Below, piece by piece: positions 43,673 through 52,386 of a stretch of 64,000 bases of DNA; position 1 is the first letter of the stretch; every line of letters starts with the position of its first letter. The DNA is from Actinomyces sp. 432 (GTDB lineage: Bacteria > Actinomycetota > Actinomycetes > Actinomycetales > Actinomycetaceae), in contig NZ_CP025249.1 of NCBI RefSeq assembly GCF_009930875.1, forward strand, positions 682,001 through 746,000, read 5' to 3'. A model generated the notes under the pieces. That model did no database searches and was not told the origin of the DNA. It saw only the letters and a program-made list of their open reading frames with translations. Both the position numbers and the translations under genes were made by a program.

Positions 43673-44788
43673 TCAGCGCCAGGCGCCGCGCCAGTACTGG
43701 ACCGGTAGATGAACGGCCTGCCAGTCGTTCACGCCGAGCTCGTGGCTCCAGCGCACCGGCAGGTAGGGGTCACGCAGCGCCGGCCGTCCCGCGGCGACGG
43801 CGTCGGCCAGGCCTGCCACCAGGATCTGCTCGGCCTGCAGGCCGGAGTCGATGATGCCCACGGTAACCACCTGCGGTTGCCCGCCACCCGGCGTCGTCAT
43901 GCCGGCCACGGCCTGCTTGACCTGGGCGGCGTAGGGGACCTGATAGCCGGGCCCCACCGGCACCTTCGTAGGCACGTTCCCGCCGGTGGACACGTGCAGC
44001 ACGTCAACGCCCGCCTGCACCAGCTGCTGAGCCAGCTCAGCGGTCTGCTCGCCGGTAACCCCGCCCTCGGCCCAGTCGGTCGCGGACAGGCGGATGTCAA
44101 GGACCTTGTCGTCCCCAATGGCCTCGCGCACCGCCCGGACCACCTCCAGTGCGAAACGCCTGCGCCCCTCGTCCGAGCCGCCGTAGGCATCGGTGCGCGT
44201 GTTGGACAGCGGAGAGAGGAACTGGTGAATCAAGTAGCCATGGGCGCCGTGCAGCTCGATCACGTCGTACCCGGCGGCCACCGCGCGGCGGGCGGCCGCG
44301 GCGAAGGCCTGCACCGTATCGGCGATCTCATCCGTGGTCAGGGCGCGCGGCGCGGCGTGCGCCGGATAGGGCGTGGTGGTGGGCGCCACCAGGTCCCAGC
44401 CGGGCAGCGTGCCCGAGCGGGCGCCGTCCACGTCGGGCCGCCACGGCGGCGTGCCCGCCTTGCGTCCCCCGTGGCCGAGTTGCACACCCGCCAGTGCGCC
44501 GCCGATGTGGATGGCCTTGACGAGATACTCGTGCCCCGCGATCTGGGCGTCATCCCACAGGCCCAGGTCATTGGGGGACAGGCGCCCCTCCGGGGTGACG
44601 GCGCTGGCCTCCACGATGATCGTGCCGAAGCCGCCCTGGGCGCGTGTGCCGTAGTGCAGGGCGTGCCAGTTGCCCGGAATGCCGTCCTCAGTGACGACCG
44701 AGTACATGCACATGGGAGGAAGCCACAGGCGGTTGCGGGCGGTGAGCCCGCGCAGGGAAAGGGGCTGAAGCAGCATTGGATTCGCCAT
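43673..44788 (-). CDS. NADH:flavin oxidoreductase, Old Yellow Enzyme (YqjM-like)
   Basis: This is a TIM-barrel FMN ene-reductase of 371 residues that uses NADPH to reduce activated alkenes. Family signatures are LSLRGLTARNRLWLPPMCMYS at the start, VQLGHGGRKAG, the active-site pair in IELHGAHGYLIHQFLSPLSN (His-Gly-Ala-His), GGSDEGRRRFALEVVRAVRE and a C-terminal LADAVAAGRPALRDPYLP. The Cys in PPMCMYS is the YqjM-type flavin-tuning residue. It is monocistronic and divergent from the patatin gene. Confidence 0.94.
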   Translation of the reverse strand: MANPMLLQPLSLRGLTARNRLWLPPMCMYSVVTEDGIPGNWHALHYGTRAQGGFGTIIVEASAVTPEGRLSPNDLGLWDDAQIAGHEYLVKAIHIGGALAGVQLGHGGRKAGTPPWRPDVDGARSGTLPGWDLVAPTTTPYPAHAAPRALTTDEIADTVQAFAAAARRAVAAGYDVIELHGAHGYLIHQFLSPLSNTRTDAYGGSDEGRRRFALEVVRAVREAIGDDKVLDIRLSATDWAEGGVTGEQTAELAQQLVQAGVDVLHVSTGGNVPTKVPVGPGYQVPYAAQVKQAVAGMTTPGGGQPQVVTVGIIDSGLQAEQILVAGLADAVAAGRPALRDPYLPVRWSHELGVNDWQAVHLPVQYWRGAWR

Positions 44789-44925
44789 GGCTTCACGCTA
44801 CGCGACTCGAGCGCCGCGGGCTAGGGGTGGCGGGCCTCCGGCCGGATGCTCGCCCTCCGGCTGAAAGTGTTGCGGTGGGGATCACGTCCGCGTAGCTCGA
44901 GCGGACTCGATAGCCTTTACCCATC

Positions 44926-45873
44926 ATGACCACTGCGACTCCCGCTCCAGCCCGTCCTGTTCCCTACGGCGATCCGGCCCACGCGCCCGCCCCGATCACC
45001 CGGCGCGTTGAGGACGTCGCCCTCGTATTCGAGGGGGGTGGCATGCGCGGCACCTACACCGCGGCGCTCGTGCAGGTGCTGCTGGAGGAGGGACTGTTCT
45101 TCCCCTGGGTCGGTGGCATCTCCGCGGGGTCAACGAACACGGTCAACATGGTCTCCCGCGACCTGTGGCGCACTCGTGAGGCCTTCGTCGGACTGACCAC
45201 TGACCCGGAGGCCGGCGGCTGGGGCAGCTTCGCGCGCGGGCGCGGGTACTTCAACTCCGAGCACATCTACCAGCACACCTCTTTGCCGGATGAGCGCTTC
45301 CCCTTCGACTGGGACACCTTCAAGGCCTCCAAGGCGACCGTGCGCATCGGCTCCTTCCGCTGCGACACCGGCGAGGAGGTCTACTGGGGCCTGGAGGACA
45401 TGGACGCCATGGAAGACCTGCTGGTGCGCTGCCAGGCCTCCTCGTCCATGCCGGTGCTAATGCCCACCGTTCACATCGATAAGGTGCCCTACCTCGACGG
45501 CGCGCTCGGGCCGACCGGTGGTTTCGCCACCGACGCGGCGGTGGCAGACGGCTACGAGCGCATGCTTGTGGTCTCCACGCGCCCGGCCGGCTACCGCAAG
45601 CCCGCTGAGAAGCGTGCGGCCGCTTATCGGCGCATGTTCTACAAGCAGCCGGCGGTCGCCGAGGCCATCATCAACCGGCCCGCCGGCTACAACCGCACCA
45701 TGGAGGAGCTGGAGCAGGGGCGGCGTGAAGGCCGCGTCTACCTGTTCCAGCCGGATCGCATGCCGATTGAAAACGGTGAGCTGCGCTATGACCGCGTGGT
45801 GAGTGCCTACGAGCTCGGCCTGGCGCAGGCCCGGCGGGAGCTGCCCGACATCCTGGACTTCCTGGGCCTGTAG
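44926..45873 (+). CDS. Patatin-like phospholipase
   Basis: This is a serine esterase/phospholipase of 315 residues. The glycine-rich oxyanion loop is EGGGMRGTYTAA, the nucleophile elbow GISAGS, and the catalytic Asp is in PYLDGALGPTGG. No signal peptide is evident, so it is probably cytoplasmic or loosely membrane-associated, like RssA/YjjU proteins. TAGCCT, 9 bases before the ATG, may be the -10 box of a leaderless or near-leaderless message. A hairpin follows the stop. Confidence 0.9.
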   Translation: MTTATPAPARPVPYGDPAHAPAPITRRVEDVALVFEGGGMRGTYTAALVQVLLEEGLFFPWVGGISAGSTNTVNMVSRDLWRTREAFVGLTTDPEAGGWGSFARGRGYFNSEHIYQHTSLPDERFPFDWDTFKASKATVRIGSFRCDTGEEVYWGLEDMDAMEDLLVRCQASSSMPVLMPTVHIDKVPYLDGALGPTGGFATDAAVADGYERMLVVSTRPAGYRKPAEKRAAAYRRMFYKQPAVAEAIINRPAGYNRTMEELEQGRREGRVYLFQPDRMPIENGELRYDRVVSAYELGLAQARRELPDILDFLGL

Positions 45874-45904
45874 CCGGGTTGCCGGTCGGGTGGTCATCAG
45901 CCTG

Positions 45905-45923
45905 CGGCCCGAACTGCGGGCCG
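45905..45923 (+). terminator. Hairpin after the patatin gene
   Basis: CGGCCCG (45905-45911) and CGGGCCG (45917-45923) pair perfectly around a five-base AACTG loop, 32 bases after the stop codon. Confidence 0.5.
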
Positions 45924-46102
45924 GTTAGTGCCGCGAGTCGGCTGCCTGCAGGGCGCCTGCAGCGTGAACGGACGTAACGCAGGTTACGAGGCTGTGGCGA
46001 TGTCAACGTTCGGTTTCGCTAGCCCTGGCAGTGGCCGCCGTGTTGAGTTGTGTCCTGCGCCGCCCGGACCCGGGCGGGCTATGGCCTGAAGGGAACAACT
46101 CC

Positions 46103-46669
46103 ATGACCAACAAGCCCAAGATCGGGATCGTCCTCGGATCGGTGCGGGAGGTCCGCCTCGGCGAGCAGATCGCCGAGTGGGTGCTTGAGCACGCGCGTGC
46201 TCGTGGCGACGCCCACTACTCCATCATCGACGTCAAGTCCTTTGACCTGCCCCTGTTCACCTCTCCGATCCCGCCTGCGGCGGCGAACAAGCAGTATGAC
46301 GACCCGCGGGTTCAGGCCTGGTCCGAGGCCATCGACTCCCAGGACGGCTTCGTGTTCGTCACCTCCGAGTACGATCACGGCATCCCCGGCGCCTTCAAGA
46401 ACGCCACCGACCACCTCTTCTCCGAGTTCGCGAACAAGACGGTCGGCTTTGTCGGCTACTCCGGTGACGGCGCGATCCGTGCCGTCGAGCAGTGGCGCAC
46501 GGTCCTGGGCGGCTGGAGCATGCACACAGTCTTCCCGGCCGTGCAGCTGATGCTGTACATGGACGCCTCGGCTGACATGAGCACCTTCACCCCCGCGGAC
46601 CTGCGGGACGGTGAGCTGGCGGCCACCCTCGACGCAGTCGTCGCCTCCATCAACTCGCGCAAGGCCTGA
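46103..46669 (+). CDS. NADPH-dependent FMN reductase
   Basis: This is a flavodoxin-fold reductase of 188 residues. The phosphate-binding start is IGIVLGSVREVRLGEQIAEW. VTSEYDHGIPGAFKNATDHL is the family's second flavin-binding motif, and VGFVGYSGDGAIRAVEQWR the third. It reduces quinones, azo compounds or chromate in relatives. ATG 46103 is chosen by its ribosome site (GAAGGGA) and fold start. A 19-bp hairpin terminator follows, shared with the convergent NUDIX gene. Confidence 0.9.
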   Translation: MTNKPKIGIVLGSVREVRLGEQIAEWVLEHARARGDAHYSIIDVKSFDLPLFTSPIPPAAANKQYDDPRVQAWSEAIDSQDGFVFVTSEYDHGIPGAFKNATDHLFSEFANKTVGFVGYSGDGAIRAVEQWRTVLGGWSMHTVFPAVQLMLYMDASADMSTFTPADLRDGELAATLDAVVASINSRKA

Positions 46670-46715
46670 GCGGCCTCTGCCCGGGTGCGGTGGTAGACGG
46701 GCCCGGGAGAACACT

Positions 46716-46758
46716 GATGCCGGCGGGGCGCGGACACAGTCCGCGCCCCGCCGGCATC
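46716..46758. terminator. Strong bidirectional hairpin terminator
   Basis: A perfect 19-bp stem (46716-46734 with 46740-46758) and a 5-base loop lie between the convergent FMN reductase and NUDIX genes. The stem is very GC-rich with a GATGCC/GGCATC base. Confidence 0.8.
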
Positions 46759-46787
46759 GTCTCGGGCGCGCGATCTGGGTGCGTGCC

Positions 46788-47399
46788 TCAGCGCGCGGTG
46801 AAGCCGAAGGACGTGATTGCCGGGGCGGGCCGCCCGGAGTCGAGCGCCGTCGCCAGGAGCCGCAGCGCTGCTAATTCGTGCGGGGGTATCGGATCGGGCA
46901 GGGAGTCCAGCGCGAACCACTCCAGGCCTCCGCACTTAGCGGGCTCCTGGATGGTGGGGGCGCCGTACCAGCGGGTGAGGGTGAAGAAGAAGTCGACGCG
47001 CTGCTCCAGTGCCGGCCCGCCGACCGCATTCGAGCGGTGCATGGCGGTCAGCGGCAGCAGCTCACCCGGGTCGATGACGACGCCCATCTCCTCGGCGCCT
47101 TCCCGTACGGCAGCCGCGGTCACCGACTCGCCCGGCTCGACGTGTCCCGCGATCCCGGCAGCCCAGTGCCCGTCCATGAACCCGGTGTTGCGGCGCAGCT
47201 GTAGCAGGACCTCGGTGTCTGCGGCCGGACCGGGGCGGGGATCGCCGTGGGGGCGATGCTCCCGGCTCACGCGGGTGGCACGTCCATCTAGCGCGGATGC
47301 GACGGTGCGCCCGCGCTGGCGTAGCAGCAGCACGTAGGCGGCGGGCACCAGGGCGAAGGGAGCGGGGTCAGGACCGGAAGGACGGGGGAGTGCGGGCAT
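46788..47399 (-). CDS. NUDIX hydrolase
   Basis: The protein has 203 residues. The Nudix box is complete: GHVEPGESVTAAAVREGAEE followed by MGV, with the REUxEExG metal-binding glutamates. The fold starts near VPAAYVLLLRQRGRTVASAL, where an insert (DGRATRVSREHRPHGDPRPG) lengthens the first hairpin. Such proteins cleave nucleoside diphosphates linked to other groups; the true substrate cannot be told. Likely a housecleaning enzyme. Confidence 0.88.
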   Translation of the reverse strand: MPALPRPSGPDPAPFALVPAAYVLLLRQRGRTVASALDGRATRVSREHRPHGDPRPGPAADTEVLLQLRRNTGFMDGHWAAGIAGHVEPGESVTAAAVREGAEEMGVVIDPGELLPLTAMHRSNAVGGPALEQRVDFFFTLTRWYGAPTIQEPAKCGGLEWFALDSLPDPIPPHELAALRLLATALDSGRPAPAITSFGFTAR

Positions 47400-47571
47400 G
47401 GGCGCACGCTAATGCATCGCCTGCGGTGCGGCATTCACGCCGGAGCCCTACGGGGGACACAGGCGGCGCACAAGGGGGACGGCCACAGTGGTCGGTGACC
47501 AGTAACCCGGCGCTGCGGCGACGGCCGACTCGCGCGCCGTCCGGGCAGCGCCGCACCTAAAGGAGACCCCC

Positions 47572-48906
47572 ATGCGCTTTGGCGCTACTACCGAATACCG
47601 TACCGACCGCGAACCCGGCGACGGCAGCCGCCTCCACACGCGGCGCCGTTCCATGCTGCTGGGCGGACTCGGCCTGGCCGCGGCCGGCGCACTGGCCGCC
47701 TGCGGCTCCTCCAGCACCTCCACGTCCACCGCCTCGCCCGCTACCGGGGGCGCCACCGCCGCGGCGGACGCCGCCACCGCCGACGAGACGCCCGCTACCG
47801 GCCCGGAGTACCACGAGGCATCGGAGTCGAACACGGTCCTGTCCGCAGGCTCCTGGACCGGCACCATCGGTGACAAGGAGATCAGCCTGAGCGGTGCCTA
47901 CCTGGTGGATGGCATCGAGGCGACTATTGACGGCGGTACCTTCGAGTCCACCAGCGCCGACGAGGCTGTTTTCCTGGTGGTGAATGGAGGCAGCCTCACC
48001 ATCACCAACGCCCGCATCAACAAGTCCGGCGACGCCTCCACCGACGGCGAGCACGGGGTGGATGACTCCTACAGCTTCTACGGGCTCAACTCCGCCGTGG
48101 TGGTGGTTGGCGCGGGCAGCAGCGCCAGCATCGGCCAGACCGCCATGACTACCGATGCCTCCGGCGCCAACGGGGTAGTCGCCACCGGCGGCGCCACCGC
48201 CGAGGTCACCGCCAGCGCCATCGCCACTACCGGCGAGTCCTCCCGTGGCCTGCACGCCACCTACGCCGGAGCGATCACCGGCGCCGACCTCACCATCACC
48301 ACCGAGGGCGCCCACTGCGCGGCTGTCGCCACGGACCGCGGTTCGGGCACCGTGACGGTAGACGGAACCAACAACTTCACCACCGCCGGCGACGGCTCAC
48401 CCTGCATCTACTCCACCGGCGAGATCACCGTCTCCGGCCTGACCGGCACCGCAGGTCAGGGGCAGGCGATCGTGGTTGAGGGCAAGAACCGCGCCACCGT
48501 CTCCGACTCGACCCTCACCACCGACTCGGAGACCGCCGGCGTCATGCTGTACCAGTCCATGTCCGGGGACGCAGCCGACTCCGATGCCGCCACCGAGGCC
48601 TCCGCGCTCGCGCTTACGAATGTGTCCCTGACCTGCAGCCGGGACGTACCGATCCTCTACGTCACCAACACCACCGCCGAGGCCACGCTCACCGGCTGCA
48701 CCCTGGAGACCTCCGGGGGCCTGGCCACGGCCGATGAGGACCGCTGGGGCAACTCCGGCTCCAACGGCGGCAATCTGGCGCTGACTCTGGACGCCACCAG
48801 CTTCGGCGGTGCCATCACCGCCGGCAGCAGTTCGTCTATCACTGTCAGCACGACCAACGGTGGTTCTGCTACCGGCACGACCTCCGGTGACGTCACCGTC
48901 GCCTGA
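47572..48906 (+). CDS. Secreted lipoprotein with right-handed beta-helix
   Basis: The protein has 444 residues. The N-terminus has a twin-arginine-like TRRRSMLLGG, a hydrophobic core and lipobox LAAC (Cys about 44). A Ser/Thr/Ala linker follows, then about 330 residues of short repeating beta-strand turns rich in Thr, Ser, Gly and Asn (for example GGSLTITNARIN, GGATAEVTASAIATTGESSR, GADLTITTEGAH). This is the look of a parallel beta-helix (pectin-lyase-like) surface protein. AAGGAGACCCCC precedes the ATG. It could be an adhesin or a polysaccharide-binding protein; no catalytic residues were recognised. Confidence 0.75.
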   Translation: MRFGATTEYRTDREPGDGSRLHTRRRSMLLGGLGLAAAGALAACGSSSTSTSTASPATGGATAAADAATADETPATGPEYHEASESNTVLSAGSWTGTIGDKEISLSGAYLVDGIEATIDGGTFESTSADEAVFLVVNGGSLTITNARINKSGDASTDGEHGVDDSYSFYGLNSAVVVVGAGSSASIGQTAMTTDASGANGVVATGGATAEVTASAIATTGESSRGLHATYAGAITGADLTITTEGAHCAAVATDRGSGTVTVDGTNNFTTAGDGSPCIYSTGEITVSGLTGTAGQGQAIVVEGKNRATVSDSTLTTDSETAGVMLYQSMSGDAADSDAATEASALALTNVSLTCSRDVPILYVTNTTAEATLTGCTLETSGGLATADEDRWGNSGSNGGNLALTLDATSFGGAITAGSSSSITVSTTNGGSATGTTSGDVTVA

Positions 48907-49348
48907 CGCCGCGGCTCGCAGGGCCTCTTGCGGCGTGCTTGGCGCGCCTGAGGCCGACACCTGTCATGGAATGTACCTCTTTCTGCGTCTGCTTCCCGAG
49001 GGGTATCCCCGCTCACCGCAGAATCATGCGATTCGATGCGGTGTGCCAGGGGCGGTTGCGGTTGAAAGTGGTGCATTTCGTGACAGGCGTACCTTGCCTA
49101 GCGGCCGCGGTGTGCCGCGGACACCGGCGTGGGTGTGTAAGCGGCGGTTACACGGGCGAGTAGGGGAAGGCCCTTGCCGTGTAGCTGGCATTCTGTTTGG
49201 CGTTGACGCGCTGACCGAGCTGCGGCACGGCCTTTGGCGGGTGAGCTAGCCAGTAGTAGGGAATTGGAGGAATTCCACAAGTTGCGCTCGCGGATACGGG
49301 CGGCAAACGGCGGTGTGTCATGGGCGCAGATGACCCTACGGTGGTGAC
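48907..49348. other. Gap before bioY
   Basis: These 442 bases hold the inverted-end element, then GTGTAA-N7-TTACAC (49135-49153), a small inverted repeat that might be a regulator site. A TACGGT box lies 6 bases before the bioY ATG (49337-49342). No gene is recognised. Confidence 0.45.
48961..49086. repeat. Non-coding element with 23-bp imperfect inverted ends, copy 2
   Basis: The left end (48961-48983) and right end (49064-49086, GAAAGTGGTGCATTTCGTGA...) pair with four mismatches around an 80-base interior. The ends are related to those of the element at 21978-22101 (shared AAAGTGGTGCA..TCGTG type sequence), and both interiors hold a CGCATGAT/ATCATGCG stretch near the centre. It lies 54 bases after the beta-helix lipoprotein gene. 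Confidence 0.6.
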
Positions 49349-49948
49349 ATGAGCACAAACATGCGCCCTGCTGCCAGCCTCGAAGCCGCCCCTGCCACCG
49401 CCGTACCCCTGATCCGCCGCGTGGCCCGCGAGGCCGCGCTCATCGTCGGTGGCGCCGCCGCCATCGCCCTGATCGGTCAGGTCGCCCTGCCGCTGCCCTT
49501 CACTCCAGTGCCGGTCACTCTCGGCACCCTTGCCGCCCTTGGCGTGGGCGGAGTCCTCGGTTCTCGCCGCGGCCTGGCCGCCGTGGCCCTGTTCGCCGCC
49601 GCAGCCGCCTTCGGCGCACCGGTGCTCGCTGGCTGGAACGGCGGCGTCACCGCCTCCTTCGGCTATGTGCTGGGGTATGGGCTGGCGGCGCTGCTGGCCG
49701 GCAGAGCTGGGGCCGTGCTTGTTGACCGTGGTGCAGGCGCTGCGGCCCTGCGCGCGATGGCGTTGCGGGTTGGCCTGATGCTCGCAGCCTCTGCGGTCGT
49801 GTACGTCCCCGGGCTCGTCTGGCTCCACGCCGCCACGGGAGCTTCCTGGGGCGTCACCGTTTCCCTGGGTCTCATGCCGTTTATCGTCGGCGACCTGCTG
49901 AAGTCCCTGGTTGCCGCACTGCTGCCCCGCCCGGCTGCCCTGCGCTGA
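49349..49948 (+). CDS. bioY: Biotin transporter BioY
   Basis: This is the substrate-binding membrane component (S unit) of an ECF-type biotin importer, 199 residues with six hydrophobic helices. The family signatures are LPFTPVPVTLGTLAALGVGG with GSRRG, FGAPVLAGWNGG and YVLGYGLAALLAG. No bioM/bioN ATPase or T-unit genes follow, so it works alone or with a shared module. TACGGT just before the ATG suggests a leaderless message. GTGTAA-N7-TTACAC, about 200 bases upstream, is a possible regulator site. Confidence 0.92.
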   Translation: MSTNMRPAASLEAAPATAVPLIRRVAREAALIVGGAAAIALIGQVALPLPFTPVPVTLGTLAALGVGGVLGSRRGLAAVALFAAAAAFGAPVLAGWNGGVTASFGYVLGYGLAALLAGRAGAVLVDRGAGAAALRAMALRVGLMLAASAVVYVPGLVWLHAATGASWGVTVSLGLMPFIVGDLLKSLVAALLPRPAALR

Positions 49949-50014
49949 CTGGTGCTTCTCCCGGATCCTGAGAATGTCTGCTCGCCCGGAGGTGAGTGGC
50001 GATAGGACTACAGC

Positions 50015-51019
50015 GTGAACAGTCCAGCTGACTCCCCAAACCTTTCTCAGCCTGTAGACCCGCGCCCGGCGGGGGCGGGACGCAGCGACGAGGACCGCTC
50101 GGCCTATATTGCCGTGACCGTCTTCCCGCTGCTGATCCTGCTGGCCTTTGCCGCCGCGATGCTCGCCCCCGAGGCGCTCAATCCGCTGGCGGCGGGCACC
50201 AACTACGCCCTGGGCATCATTATGTTCGGCATGGGCCTGACCCTGACGGTCCCCGACTTCGCCCTGGTGGTGCGTCGGCCCCTGCCGGTTCTGGTGGGAG
50301 TGGCCGCCCAGTTCGTGGTCATGCCCATCATCGCCTGGACGCTGACCCGCATCTTCCAGCTGGACCCGGCCCTGGCCGCCGGCGTCATCCTGGTCGGCTG
50401 CGCGCCCGGCGGCACCTCCTCCAACGTCATCTCCTACCTCTCGCGCGGTGATGTGGCGCTCTCGGTGACCATGACGTCCATCTCCACCCTGCTGGCCCCG
50501 CTGATGACGCCGCTGCTGACCCAGTGGCTCGCCGGGCAGTACATGCCCGTCGACGCCGGCTCCATGGCGCTGTCGATCGTGAAGATCGTGCTGGTGCCGG
50601 TCATCGGCGGCCTGGTGATACGCGCTCTCCTGGGGCGGTATGTGGAGCGGCTGCTGCCGGTCATGCCCTGGATCTCGGTCCTCGGCATTTGCTACGTGGT
50701 GATCGCGGTCGTCTCCGGCTCGGCCGACAAGATCGCCTCCGTCGGCGTGCTGGTGGCGCTGGTGGTTGTCCTGCACAACTGCCTCGGCTACCTGCTGGGT
50801 TACGGGATCGGCTGGATCACCAGCCGCAATGAGAAGGCCTCACGCACCACCGCCATTGAGGTAGGCATGCAGAACTCCGGCCTGGCCGCGGGCCTCGCCG
50901 CCCAGTACTTCAGCCCGGAGGCGGCCCTACCCGGTGCGGTCTTCTCCATCTGGCACAACCTCTCCGGCGCCGTGGTAGCCGCCCTGTTCCGCCGCCGGGA
51001 CGCCCGCGCCGCCGGCTGA
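50015..51019 (+). CDS. Bile acid:sodium symporter family (BASS) transporter
   Basis: This is a membrane transporter of 334 residues with about nine to ten helices. The conserved discontinuous-helix motif is seen as VGCAPGGTSSNVISYLSRGD, and the second crossing region as GMQNSGLAAGLAAQYF. A charged N-terminal tail of about 30 residues precedes TM1. Relatives move organic acids such as pantoate or keto acids with sodium; the substrate here is unknown. The start is GTG 50015; GGAGG lies too far upstream to be certain. Confidence 0.9.
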   Translation: MNSPADSPNLSQPVDPRPAGAGRSDEDRSAYIAVTVFPLLILLAFAAAMLAPEALNPLAAGTNYALGIIMFGMGLTLTVPDFALVVRRPLPVLVGVAAQFVVMPIIAWTLTRIFQLDPALAAGVILVGCAPGGTSSNVISYLSRGDVALSVTMTSISTLLAPLMTPLLTQWLAGQYMPVDAGSMALSIVKIVLVPVIGGLVIRALLGRYVERLLPVMPWISVLGICYVVIAVVSGSADKIASVGVLVALVVVLHNCLGYLLGYGIGWITSRNEKASRTTAIEVGMQNSGLAAGLAAQYFSPEAALPGAVFSIWHNLSGAVVAALFRRRDARAAG

Positions 51020-51421
51020 GGCATTGCGCGACGACGGCGGGCACCCACCTGCGCGGTGGGGTACCGCACTCGGGCCGAGCGAAGGTGGTGGGTTCTCGCG
51101 GATTCTCTGAAGCGAGCGGCGGGTTCGCGCGTGAGTAGCCCAGATCTGGGACCTGCTTCCGACCCGGTGGCGAGAATGTGGTATAGGTTACTTGTGCGGC
51201 CGGAAGTGGCCGGTTCTGCGCCGTCCATCGTTGGACATAACCCCCGGCTTTGACGTCCGGGGTGTCAGGCGCGTTTCGAAATGCGGGTATCGTGAGACGG
51301 TCCGTTCGGTCCCAAGGTCGCCCGCGGGTGGCTGTGTCTGGGCGGCACTGTCCGTAGCCGCACCGGAATCGGCTCCCACGCGGAGTCCGGGCCTCCGGCG
51401 GCCCGCCAAAGAGAAGACCGC
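51020..51421. promoter_or_regulatory. Control region upstream of the oligopeptide importer
   Basis: This is a 402-base gap without a recognised gene. A TATAGGTT box at 51182-51189 is the best -10 candidate, which would leave a leader of about 230 bases. No riboswitch pattern or strong repeat was recognised. Confidence 0.35.
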
Positions 51422-52381
51422 ATGTTTCCGTACCTAATGCGCAGGCTTGCGAACTACGCGATCCTGTTGTTCATAGCGACGTCGCTGGCGTACTTGTTGG
51501 CGTCGGCGTCCTTGGACCCCGCCAACAACTGGAACCGCGAGGACCCGTCGCTGAACTGGGATGCGATCAACGCTGCTCTCGTCCAGTACAACATCAGCTC
51601 GGACATGCCCGTGTGGGGCCGATACGTCACCTGGCTCCGTGAGGTGGTCACTTCCTGGGACTGGGGCGTCACCCCAAAGGGTGAATCGATCAACGCGTTG
51701 CTGGGAACGAAGATCGCCGTGTCGGTACGGTTGGTGTTCCTGGGCGCCATGATCGGCATGGTCGGTGGCGTGGCCCTGGGCGCCTGGACGGCGACCCGCC
51801 AGTACAAGTTCTCAGACCGGGCGATCTCCCTGCTCGCGATGATCGTGATCTCCACGCCGGCGATGGTGCTGGCGATTCTCCTGCAAGTGCTCGCCGTCCA
51901 CATCAACCGGACCACCGGCTACCAGATCTTCGAGTTCACCGGTGAGGGCGAGGGTTTCCTGGGGCGGGCCCAGCACCTGCTGCTGCCGACGCTCTCAATG
52001 TCGCTGGGGTCAATCGCCTCTTACTCGCGTTACCAGCGCAACCTCATGCTCGATACGCTCGGCGCTGACTATGTGCGCACCGCCCGCGCCAAGGGGCTGC
52101 GCAAGCATCAGGCCGCCACTCGCCACGCCCTGCGCACCGCTCTGATCCCCATGGCCACCTACTTCGCCTTCGCCTTGGCCGGCCTGTTCACAGGTGCGGC
52201 GATCACCGAGCGCGTCTACGGCTGGCACGGCATGGGTGAGTACTCAATCAACTCGATCTCGAGCTACGACATCAACGGGGTGACCGCCGTGGTCGCGTTC
52301 TCAGGCCTGTGCACATTGGCCGGTGCGTTGCTGTCCGATGTCTTTGTCGCGATCGTTGACCCACGGGTGAGAGTGAGCTGA
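51422..52381 (+). CDS. Peptide/nickel ABC transporter permease, DppB type
   Basis: This is an inner-membrane permease of 319 residues with six helices. The DppB-type start (MFPYLMRRLANYAILLFIAT) and the EAA loop (LGADYVRTARAKGLRKHQAA) are clear, followed by HALRTALIPMATYFAF and GAAITERVYGWHGMGEYSIN. It is the first of four genes of a complete oligopeptide importer. An AGAAGACC stretch before the ATG is a modest ribosome site. The next gene begins 5 bases after the stop. Confidence 0.92.
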   Translation: MFPYLMRRLANYAILLFIATSLAYLLASASLDPANNWNREDPSLNWDAINAALVQYNISSDMPVWGRYVTWLREVVTSWDWGVTPKGESINALLGTKIAVSVRLVFLGAMIGMVGGVALGAWTATRQYKFSDRAISLLAMIVISTPAMVLAILLQVLAVHINRTTGYQIFEFTGEGEGFLGRAQHLLLPTLSMSLGSIASYSRYQRNLMLDTLGADYVRTARAKGLRKHQAATRHALRTALIPMATYFAFALAGLFTGAAITERVYGWHGMGEYSINSISSYDINGVTAVVAFSGLCTLAGALLSDVFVAIVDPRVRVS

Positions 52382-52386
52382 CCGAC

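Noticed and set aside
49135..49153. BirA/BioQ-type biotin operator before bioY
   Set aside because: GTGTAA-N7-TTACAC is an inverted repeat but does not match the operator patterns I know for biotin regulators, and it is about 200 bases from the start.
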